A stretch of 5,121 nt of DNA from Hyphomicrobiales bacterium (GTDB lineage: Bacteria; Pseudomonadota; Alphaproteobacteria; Rhizobiales; CAYWUX01), in the NCBI GenBank assembly GCA_028279265.1, contig JANQOC010000280.1, positions 1 to 5,121 on the forward strand, read 5' to 3'. Numbering within the stretch: position 1 is the first letter of the stretch; each line of letters opens with the position of its first letter. The translations under genes and the position numbers were made by a program. Shown here one piece after another: positions 1 to 5,121 of the stretch. The notes below the pieces were generated by a model, which made no database searches, was not told where the DNA came from, and saw only the letters and a program-made list of their open reading frames with translations.

Positions 1-1017
1 GCGCAAACGGAACCGGAAGTGCTGTCGGGCGATCTTACGGAGCTTACGGTTCGCGAAGCCCTGAGAGACGCCATGGCGGAAGAGATGCGCCGGGACGAAA
101 GTGTTTTCGTCATGGGTGAGGAAGTTGCTGAATATCAGGGGGCCTACAAAGTGACACAGGGGCTCCTCGATGAGTTTGGTTCGGATCGCGTTATCGACAC
201 GCCGATTACCGAGCACGGATTTGCGGGTATCGGAACCGGTGCCGCGTTTACCGGTCTCCGACCCATCGTCGAGTTCATGACCTGGAATTTCGCCATGCAG
301 GCGATCGACCACATTATTAATTCGGCGGCCAAAACTCTGTACATGTCCGGCGGCCAGATGAGCTGTCCCATTGTTTTTCGCGGACCCAATGGCGCCGCGG
401 CACGGGTCGCGGCCCAACACAGCCAGGACTATTCCTCCTGGTATGCCCACATCCCGGGCCTGACGGTCATCGCCCCTTACACGGCCTCCGACTACAAAGG
501 ACTTCTGAAGTCGGCCATTCGAAGTCCGAACCCGGTGGTCTTTCTGGAAAACGAAATCTTGTACGGACAGAAATTCCAGGTGCCGACCGGTGATGATCAC
601 CTCGTCCCCATCGGCAAGGCCCGGATAGCCCGTCCCGGCAATGATGTGACTATCGTCTCCTATGCCCGCGGGCTGGCCTATGCGCATGAGGCTGCCGAGA
701 AGCTGGCCGAAGAGCGGATTGAGGCGGAAATTATTGATCTCAGAACCTTACGCCCCCTCGATATGGCGACAGTCATAGAGTCGGTCAAGAAAACGAACCG
801 GCTGGTCACCGTAGAGGAAGGCTGGCCGGTCTGTTCCATCGGTTCCGAGGTTTGCACCCGGGTTACATCCGAAGCCTTCGATTATCTCGATGCGCCGCCG
901 ACACGGGTCTCGGGTGTGGACGTTCCCATGCCTTATGCCGCCAATCTGGAAAAGCTTGCCTTGCCCAGCGCCGACCAGGTTGTTGATGCTGTAAAATCTG
1001 TCTGCTACAGCTCTTAA
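1..1017 (+). CDS. pdhB: Pyruvate dehydrogenase E1 component, subunit beta (5' partial)
   Basis: Beta subunit of the thiamine-diphosphate-dependent E1 enzyme, which with the alpha subunit decarboxylates pyruvate and reductively acetylates lipoyl groups in the cytoplasmic pyruvate dehydrogenase complex. The N-terminal transketolase-like pyrimidine-binding domain spans about 46-580 and the C-terminal transketolase domain about 620-990. Visible family motifs are GEEVAEYQGAYK (115-150), DTPITEHGFAGIG (from 196), the AAARVAAQHSQ loop with its conserved His at 418-420, and PMPYAANLEKLALP near the end. The frame is open back to base 1 and reads AQTEPEV before the core, an Ala/Pro/Glu-type linker. A GTG at 19 could start a core-only protein of 332 residues, but it lies inside this linker-like sequence and lacks a clear ribosome binding site in the 18 visible bases. 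I therefore infer that the gene begins upstream, probably with a lipoyl domain as in many alphaproteobacterial E1-beta proteins. The gene for the alpha subunit is expected just upstream. E2 follows 75 bases downstream. The E1-beta identity is very secure; the missing N-terminus is inferred. Confidence 0.96.
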   Translation, partial: AQTEPEVLSGDLTELTVREALRDAMAEEMRRDESVFVMGEEVAEYQGAYKVTQGLLDEFGSDRVIDTPITEHGFAGIGTGAAFTGLRPIVEFMTWNFAMQAIDHIINSAAKTLYMSGGQMSCPIVFRGPNGAAARVAAQHSQDYSSWYAHIPGLTVIAPYTASDYKGLLKSAIRSPNPVVFLENEILYGQKFQVPTGDDHLVPIGKARIARPGNDVTIVSYARGLAYAHEAAEKLAEERIEAEIIDLRTLRPLDMATVIESVKKTNRLVTVEEGWPVCSIGSEVCTRVTSEAFDYLDAPPTRVSGVDVPMPYAANLEKLALPSADQVVDAVKSVCYSS

Positions 1018-1024
1018 ATACTCA

Positions 1025-1052
1025 GGAATTTTAAAGCCGAATTCTAAAATCC
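1025..1052 (+). other. Weak AT-rich hairpin between E1-beta and E2 genes
   Basis: GGAATTTTA (1025-1033) can pair with TAAAATCC (1045-1052), giving eight base pairs with one bulged A and an 11-base loop. It is AT-rich and not followed by a T run, so it is not a convincing intrinsic terminator. It could be an RNA-processing or stability element within the operon transcript, or chance in an AT-rich spacer. The rest of the 75-base gap shows only the E2 ribosome binding site. Confidence 0.25.
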
Positions 1053-1092
1053 TCATAATTCGTTTCAAGACATTCAGGACAAGGACGAGAAG

Positions 1093-2454
1093 ATGCCAAT
1101 TTCTATTTTAATGCCGGCTCTGTCACCAACGATGGAGGAAGGGACATTGGCGAAATGGCATGTGAAAGAGGGGGATACGGTTACCTCCGGCGACATTCTT
1201 GCTGAAATTGAAACGGATAAGGCGACCATGGAAGTGGAAGCCGTTGACGAAGGGACGATCGGAAAAATCGTTATTAACGAAGGTACCGAGGGTGTTGCTG
1301 TCAATACGACCATTGCCATCCTGCTGGAAGAGGGAGAATCATCCGATGATCTTGAAAAGGTCAGCGAAACCGCCCAGTCCGAAAAACCAGCGGAAAAACC
1401 CGCTGTCAATGGCGACGGCGGAGCGGCGGCGATAGCCCAAGACGAACCCGGTAACGTCGAGGCAACAGGACAGAGCACTTCCGCCGAACCGCGTCAGGTA
1501 TCGTCGGCCACTGCGGGACGGATATTTGCCAGTCCGCTGGCACGACGCTTAGCGCAGCAAAAGGGGCTCAACCTCGAGGGCATTACCGGTACAGGTCCCA
1601 ATAACCGCATTATCAAGCGGGATGTTGCAAAAGCCCTGGAATCCGGTGCCCCGGTTCAGGCTCAGGAACTGGTCAGGGCAGATGCCCAGGGTCAGACATT
1701 GCCGGCCGCGGTCCAGGGAATGCCGGACAGTCAGATTCTGGCGCTTTATGATCCCGGTTCCTACGAAATTGTTCCCCATGACAATATGCGCCGTATCATT
1801 GCGACACGGCTGGTCGAGTCGAAACAGACAATTCCGCATTTTTATCTCACCCTGGATTGCGAGCTTGACCAGCTTCTGATCTCGCGCAAGCGCATGAATG
1901 AGGCCGCCCCCAAAGAAGGCCCCAATGCCTTTCGTCTTTCCGTCAATGATTTTGTGATCAAGGCTCTTGCCATGGCGTTGCAACAGGTGCCCGAAGCCAA
2001 TGCGACGTGGACCGAACAGGGAACGCTGCGTCACAAAAGTTCCGATGTCGGCGTGGCGGTTGCCGTTGAGGGCGGTTTGTTTACGCCTGTTATTCGTCAC
2101 GCGGAACTCAAAAGCCTCTCTGAAATCTCGAATGAAATGAAAGAGCTTGCAGAGCGGGCCCGCAACCGGCGCCTGGCGCCCCATGAATATCAGGGTGGTG
2201 TGACTTCCATATCAAATCTTGGAATGTACGGTATCAGTAAATTTGATGCGGTGATCAATCCGCCCCATTCAAGCATTTTGGCCGTGGGAATGGGTGAGAA
2301 ACGACCGGTCGTCAAAGGCGATGAGCTCGAGATTGCGACGGTAATGACGGTGACCCTGTCCTGTGATCACCGTGTGGTTGACGGTGCCATAGGTGCGGAT
2401 TTGCTCAATGCATTCAAACAATTCATTGATGATCCCGTGACAATGCTGGTCTAG
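1093..2454 (+). CDS. pdhC: Pyruvate dehydrogenase E2: dihydrolipoamide acetyltransferase
   Basis: Core acetyltransferase of the pyruvate dehydrogenase complex; it moves the acetyl group from its swinging lipoyl arm to CoA. The 453-residue protein has the usual layout for a single-lipoyl E2. The lipoyl domain is at about residues 1-80, with the attachment lysine at Lys43 in ETDKATMEVEA. An acidic, Ala/Pro/Gly-containing flexible linker covers about 81-142. The peripheral-subunit-binding domain is at about 144-182 (IFASPLARRLAQQKGL, then GTGPNNRIIKRDV). A second linker reaches about 223, and the catalytic domain runs from about 224 to 453. The active-site motif DHRVVDG places the catalytic His at 426 and Asp at 430; the family ISNLGMYGI motif starts at 373. 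The ATG at 1093 is supported by AAGGA at 1081-1085, seven bases upstream, and by the canonical lipoyl-domain N-terminus. The catalytic-domain sequence resembles PDH E2 more than the 2-oxoglutarate enzyme, and its place between E1-beta and E3 agrees. Complete, no lesion seen. Confidence 0.98.
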   Translation: MPISILMPALSPTMEEGTLAKWHVKEGDTVTSGDILAEIETDKATMEVEAVDEGTIGKIVINEGTEGVAVNTTIAILLEEGESSDDLEKVSETAQSEKPAEKPAVNGDGGAAAIAQDEPGNVEATGQSTSAEPRQVSSATAGRIFASPLARRLAQQKGLNLEGITGTGPNNRIIKRDVAKALESGAPVQAQELVRADAQGQTLPAAVQGMPDSQILALYDPGSYEIVPHDNMRRIIATRLVESKQTIPHFYLTLDCELDQLLISRKRMNEAAPKEGPNAFRLSVNDFVIKALAMALQQVPEANATWTEQGTLRHKSSDVGVAVAVEGGLFTPVIRHAELKSLSEISNEMKELAERARNRRLAPHEYQGGVTSISNLGMYGISKFDAVINPPHSSILAVGMGEKRPVVKGDELEIATVMTVTLSCDHRVVDGAIGADLLNAFKQFIDDPVTMLV

Positions 2455-2552
2455 GACTGTTTTTAGCTCACTCGTTCCATTATAACGATTGAAAACCCGC
2501 AACAATTGTCTGCGCGCCCAGGATTTAAAAGCATTAGGAGCGATCTTACCAA
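2455..2552. other. Spacer before the E3 gene
   Basis: This 98-base gap contains an AGGAG ribosome binding site at 2536-2540, 12 bases before the E3 ATG, which is longer than the usual spacing. A TATAAC hexamer lies at 2481-2486, but no good -35 box sits at proper spacing, so I do not call a promoter. An eight-base palindrome ACAATTGT occurs at 2502-2509. No terminator-like stem followed by a T run is seen, so read-through from the E2 gene is likely. Confidence 0.4.
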
Positions 2553-3959
2553 ATGTCAGAAAATAATTATGATCTCGTCGTTATCGGAGCCGGCCCCGGG
2601 GGCTATGTCTCGGCCATCAGGGCTGCACAGCTGGGAATGAAAACAGCTGTTATCGAACGCGAGCACTATGGCGGGATTTGTCTGAATTGGGGCTGTATTC
2701 CCACGAAAGCACTTCTGCGGTCATCCGAGATCAACCATCTTTTGCACAATCTGAAGGAGTTCGGGTTCTCGGCCGACAACATCGCCTATGATTTGGGAAA
2801 GGTTGTGAAACGTTCTCGTCGTGTCGCGCGACGACTGTCCGGCGGTATCGGTTATCTGCTCAAAAAAAATGACGTCACAGCAATTGACGGCGAGGCCCGC
2901 ATAACGGCACCTGGAAAGATTGCGGTAACGGACAAAGACGGCAAGGCCTTACCGGAAGTAACCGCCAAGCATATTATCATCGCAACAGGCGCGCGTGCGC
3001 GAACACTGCCCGGCCTGGAACCGGATGGCGAAAAAATCTGGACGTACAAGGAAGCCATGGTTCCTTCCGAAATGCCGCAGAGTCTGCTCGTTGTCGGGTC
3101 CGGCGCCATCGGTATTGAGTTCGCGAGTTTTTATCAGAATATGGGCGTGCCCGTAACTGTCGTCGAGGTCATGGACCGCATTCTTCCCGTCGAAGATGCC
3201 GAAATATCGGAACTGGCTCTGAAGGCTTTCAAGGCCCAGGGAATGACCCTGCATACCGGCGCTACCGTTGAGTCTCTTTCGCCCCAGGGGGACAATGTCA
3301 ATGTTCAGCTGAAACTGGCGGACGGGTCGCAGGAAACGACGGAAGTCCACAGGGTCATACTCGCCGTCGGCATAACCGGCAATGTGGAGAATATGGGCCT
3401 TGAAGAAGTTGGTGTGAAAGTCGAGAAAGGTCATATATCGATTAATGAGTGGTGTGAAACAGGTGTGCCCGGAATTTACGCCATTGGTGACGTCGCCGGA
3501 CCGCCCTGGCTTGCACACAAGGCCAGCCATGAAGGCATTCTCTGTGTTGAAAAAATTGCCGGGCTGGATCATGTCCATCCCATGCAGACATCGAACATTC
3601 CCGGATGTACCTATTGCCGCCCGCAAGTCGCTTCCGTCGGATTGACGGAACAGGCTGCCACAGAGCAGGGTTATGACATCAAAGTCGGCCGCTTTCCTTA
3701 CCAGGGCAACGGCAAGGCGGTGGCGCTGGGTGAACCCGAGGGTCTTATCAAAACCATCTTCGATGCCAAGACAGGCGAACTGCTCGGGGCGCATATGATC
3801 GGTGCCGAGGTCACGGAACTCATTCAGGGTTATGGCATCGCCAAAACTCTCGAGACAACCGAACAGGAACTCATGCATACGGTTTTCCCGCATCCGACGC
3901 TGTCGGAAATGATGCACGAATCCGTTCTGGATGCCTATGATCGCGTGATTCACATTTAG
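2553..3959 (+). CDS. lpdA: Dihydrolipoamide dehydrogenase (E3)
   Basis: FAD-dependent disulfide oxidoreductase that reoxidises the dihydrolipoyl arm of E2 and reduces NAD+ to NADH; it acts as a cytoplasmic homodimer. At 468 residues it has the usual family length. In order: the N-terminal FAD-binding GAGPGG at residues 12-17, the redox-active disulfide motif GGICLNWGCIPTK with Cys43 and Cys48, the NAD-binding GSGAIG at 182-187 followed by an acidic residue in VVEVMDR that fits preference for NAD+ over NADP+, the second FAD contact AIGDVAG with Asp313, and a C-terminal dimerisation domain from about 345. That last domain ends with HPTLSE, which supplies the catalytic base His447 and its partner Glu452. 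All catalytic residues are present. The ATG at 2553 leaves the expected short lead before the Rossmann fold and has AGGAG at 2536-2540. Placement directly after E2 suggests that it serves the pyruvate complex, although E3 is often shared with the 2-oxoglutarate and glycine-cleavage systems. Confidence 0.98.
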   Translation: MSENNYDLVVIGAGPGGYVSAIRAAQLGMKTAVIEREHYGGICLNWGCIPTKALLRSSEINHLLHNLKEFGFSADNIAYDLGKVVKRSRRVARRLSGGIGYLLKKNDVTAIDGEARITAPGKIAVTDKDGKALPEVTAKHIIIATGARARTLPGLEPDGEKIWTYKEAMVPSEMPQSLLVVGSGAIGIEFASFYQNMGVPVTVVEVMDRILPVEDAEISELALKAFKAQGMTLHTGATVESLSPQGDNVNVQLKLADGSQETTEVHRVILAVGITGNVENMGLEEVGVKVEKGHISINEWCETGVPGIYAIGDVAGPPWLAHKASHEGILCVEKIAGLDHVHPMQTSNIPGCTYCRPQVASVGLTEQAATEQGYDIKVGRFPYQGNGKAVALGEPEGLIKTIFDAKTGELLGAHMIGAEVTELIQGYGIAKTLETTEQELMHTVFPHPTLSEMMHESVLDAYDRVIHI

Positions 3960-3991
3960 TTAAGCCCGATTAGGCGCGCACCCCTGTAAAG

Positions 3992-4019
3992 CAATTACGC
4001 CCAAATCCATTGGTAATTG
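3992..4019. repeat. Inverted repeat upstream of the small membrane-protein gene
   Basis: CAATTAC (3992-3998) and GTAATTG (4013-4019) form a perfect seven-base inverted repeat with a 14-base spacer. The right arm overlaps a tandem ATTGG-TA-ATTGG (4009-4020) and the candidate -35 box at 4010-4015. No T run follows, so it is not an intrinsic terminator for the E3 gene. The arrangement would fit an operator, but no known regulator's consensus is recognised and chance is possible. Confidence 0.35.
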
Positions 4020-4040
4020 GCGGTTCTGCGGCTATATAAT
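4010..4040 (+). promoter_or_regulatory. Candidate sigma-70-type promoter for the small membrane-protein gene
   Basis: A perfect TATAAT -10 hexamer lies at 4035-4040. The best -35 candidate is TTGGTA at 4010-4015, with a 19-base spacer, which is longer than the optimal 17. Transcription would begin near 4047, leaving a leader of about 40 bases before the ATG at 4087. The position, in the 127-base gap after the E3 gene, is sensible for an internal promoter that could also drive lipA. The -10 match is strong and the -35 match only fair. Confidence 0.5.
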
Positions 4041-4072
4041 GAACAGCAATGTTTCTCGGCGATTTTTTGAAA

Positions 4073-4078
4073 GAGAGG
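4073..4078 (+). promoter_or_regulatory. Ribosome binding site that sets the 4087 start
   Basis: GAGAGG lies eight bases before the ATG at 4087. The other in-frame ATG at 4039 overlaps the last bases of the TATAAT box and would precede transcription from that promoter. This site therefore favours 4087 as the true start. Confidence 0.7.
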
Positions 4079-4086
4079 TTATCGTC

Positions 4087-4335
4087 ATGGATTCAAAGGC
4101 TTTAATCACATGGATCGTCATCGGCATAATTGCCGGTTTTCTGGCGAGTTTCGTAGTCGGCGGCGGCGGACTTATCCGCTATCTCATCACCGGTCTCATC
4201 GGTTCCTTTGTCGGCGGTTTTCTGGCACAGCAGTTCAATATTAAGCTGAATCTGGGGAATGCCTTCCTGGAACAGGTTATTATTGCGGCGGTTGGAGCGA
4301 TCATTGTCGTCATTATAGCGGGTATAATTATCTAA
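4087..4335 (+). CDS. GlsB/YeaQ/YmgE-family small membrane protein
   Basis: An 82-residue, very hydrophobic protein of the family named transglycosylase-associated or GlsB/YeaQ/YmgE stress-response membrane proteins. Three membrane segments can be seen at about residues 6-24, 30-49 and 60-82. The glycine-rich turn GGGG at 25-28 and the small-residue pattern GLIGSFVGGFLA at 36-47 are typical of this family, and the length matches its usual 80-90 residues. No catalytic residues are known or visible, and the 'transglycosylase-associated' label does not imply an enzyme. The start at 4087 is chosen over the in-frame ATG at 4039 because of the ribosome binding site at 4073-4078, because MDSKALITW leads directly into helix 1, and because the longer form would add an Arg-rich, non-family extension. 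It sits 127 bases after the E3 gene and 40 bases before lipA, so it may be co-transcribed with lipA. Family assignment is confident; cellular role is unknown. Confidence 0.88.
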   Translation: MDSKALITWIVIGIIAGFLASFVVGGGGLIRYLITGLIGSFVGGFLAQQFNIKLNLGNAFLEQVIIAAVGAIIVVIIAGIII

Positions 4336-4375
4336 GTTACAGAACCAAGCGAAAAGATCAGGACTAGAAATCTTC

Positions 4376-5121
4376 ATGGTTACGGTTATCAACAAACTCG
4401 GCGATAAAGACCCGTCATCGCAGCCGCGGCATCCGGAAAAAGCTTCCAAGCCGGATCAGCCAATGATGCGTAAGCCCGACTGGATACGAGTCAAGGCGCC
4501 GGGATCGCGCGTGTTCAACGAAACCAAAGCCCTGATGAGGGACAATAATCTGACCACCGTTTGCGAGGAAGCGGGATGTCCGAATATTGGCGAATGTTGG
4601 TCCAAAAAGCATGCGACCATGATGATCATGGGCGATACCTGCACGCGCGCCTGTGCTTTCTGTAATGTGAAGACCGGACTGCCCGGACCCCTGGATGAAA
4701 ACGAGCCTGAGAATGTCGGTGATGCCGTCGCCAAACTCGGTCTTGAACATGTTGTCATAACTTCCGTGGACCGGGACGATCTGGAAGATGGCGGAGCGCT
4801 TCATTTTGCCAGGGTGATCCGGGCCATCAAAAAGCATGCGCCGGGTACAACCATTGAAGTTCTCACACCGGATTTCCTCCGCAAAGAAGGCGCGCTGGAA
4901 GTCGTTGTTGAAGCGAAACCGGATGTCTTCAATCATAATCTGGAGACCGTGCCGTCCCTGTATCTGGATATACGACCCGGAGCCCGATATTTTCACTCCC
5001 TGAGACTTTTGCAGAAAGTCAAGGAAATCGATCCCAACATGTTCACCAAGTCGGGCATTATGGTCGGACTCGGTGAGACCCGTAAGGAAGTCCTGCAGCT
5101 CATGGATGATTTGCGTTCGGC
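4376..5121 (+). CDS. lipA: Lipoyl synthase (3' partial)
   Basis: Radical S-adenosylmethionine enzyme that inserts sulfur at C6 and C8 of the octanoyl group already attached to lipoyl domains, making the lipoyl cofactor used by the pyruvate, 2-oxoglutarate and glycine-cleavage complexes. The visible 248 codons include both iron-sulfur cluster motifs. The auxiliary cluster has Cys63, Cys68 and Cys74 in VCEEAGCPNIGEC, and the radical-SAM cluster has Cys89, Cys93 and Cys96 in GDTCTRACAFC. Further conserved blocks are VITSVDRDDLEDGGA, TPDF, VFNHNLETV, RPGARYFHSLRLL and KSGIMVGLGE. The reading frame runs off the window in the conserved LMDDLR segment, so roughly the last quarter, including the C-terminal serine that ligates the auxiliary cluster, is not seen. 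The ATG at 4376 is chosen because the N-terminus MVTV followed by RHPEKA resembles alphaproteobacterial LipA proteins; AGGA at 4360-4363 is a weak, distant ribosome site. Two in-frame ATGs at 4463 and 4466 are less likely starts. No upstream in-frame start was found back to 4328. Confidence 0.97.
   Translation, partial: MVTVINKLGDKDPSSQPRHPEKASKPDQPMMRKPDWIRVKAPGSRVFNETKALMRDNNLTTVCEEAGCPNIGECWSKKHATMMIMGDTCTRACAFCNVKTGLPGPLDENEPENVGDAVAKLGLEHVVITSVDRDDLEDGGALHFARVIRAIKKHAPGTTIEVLTPDFLRKEGALEVVVEAKPDVFNHNLETVPSLYLDIRPGARYFHSLRLLQKVKEIDPNMFTKSGIMVGLGETRKEVLQLMDDLRS

Noticed and set aside
1549..2184. Open frame on the - strand (211 codons) opposite the E2 gene
   Set aside because: It overlaps the subunit-binding and catalytic domains of E2, with no recognisable domain or ribosome site of its own.
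2481..2486. TATAAC as a promoter for the E3 gene
   Set aside because: No acceptable -35 hexamer lies 16-19 bases upstream; the match alone is too weak in an AT-rich spacer.
2949..3953. Long open frame on the - strand (334 codons) opposite the E3 gene
   Set aside because: It lies entirely within a gene with every catalytic motif of E3, its product resembles no family I know, and it is best explained as a by-product of the codon bias of the true gene.
3960..4034. Intrinsic terminator after the E3 gene
   Set aside because: The only clear dyad (3992-4019) is AT-rich, has a 14-base loop and is followed by GC-rich sequence rather than a T run.
4039..4086. Upstream ATG at 4039 as the start of the small membrane protein
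   Set aside because: It overlaps the TATAAT box, lacks a ribosome binding site, and adds an Arg-rich stretch not typical of the family. The ATG at 4087 has GAGAGG at good spacing.
4415..4996. Open frames on the - strand opposite lipA
   Set aside because: The + strand here encodes both cysteine cluster motifs of lipoyl synthase in one uninterrupted frame; the antisense products show no family features.
1..5121. A new defence, mobile or secretion system hidden in the window
   Set aside because: Nearly all bases are accounted for by five genes of known families with intact motifs where visible. The gaps are short and contain no repeat array, integrase, toxin-like small gene or structured RNA that I can recognise.

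Overview
The window is ordinary, well-conserved central metabolism from what looks like an alphaproteobacterium. The evidence is the close resemblance of the E1-beta, E2, E3 and LipA proteins to rhizobial and brucella-type sequences as I remember them, the E1b-E2-E3 order, and the small GlsB/YeaQ-type membrane protein followed by lipA. Base composition looks moderately GC-rich with no obvious compositional break, and I saw no mobile element, RNA gene, CRISPR array or long repeat. Genus cannot be fixed from this sequence alone.

Layout, all genes on the + strand: (1) 1-1017, pyruvate dehydrogenase E1 subunit beta, cut at its 5' end by the window edge; (2) 1093-2454, pyruvate dehydrogenase E2 (dihydrolipoamide acetyltransferase), complete, with one lipoyl domain; (3) 2553-3959, dihydrolipoamide dehydrogenase (E3), complete; (4) 4087-4335, an 82-residue three-helix membrane protein of the GlsB/YeaQ/YmgE (transglycosylase-associated) family, with a plausible promoter of its own; (5) 4376-5121, lipoyl synthase LipA, cut at its 3' end. 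The gaps of 75, 98, 127 and 40 bases hold ribosome binding sites, a candidate promoter with an overlapping inverted repeat, and weak hairpins.

The genes form one functional unit. E1 decarboxylates pyruvate and reductively acetylates lipoyl groups, E2 passes the acetyl group to CoA, and E3 reoxidises the dihydrolipoyl arm with NAD+. LipA inserts the two sulfurs that turn an octanoylated carrier lysine into the lipoylated form on which the complex depends. The in-frame sequence before the E1-beta core looks like a flexible linker, so this E1-beta probably carries its own lipoyl domain, as in many alphaproteobacteria.

I found no previously undescribed system. The points most worth a second look are the membrane-protein gene placed between E3 and lipA, the inverted repeat over its candidate promoter, and the probable missing N-terminal lipoyl domain of E1-beta.
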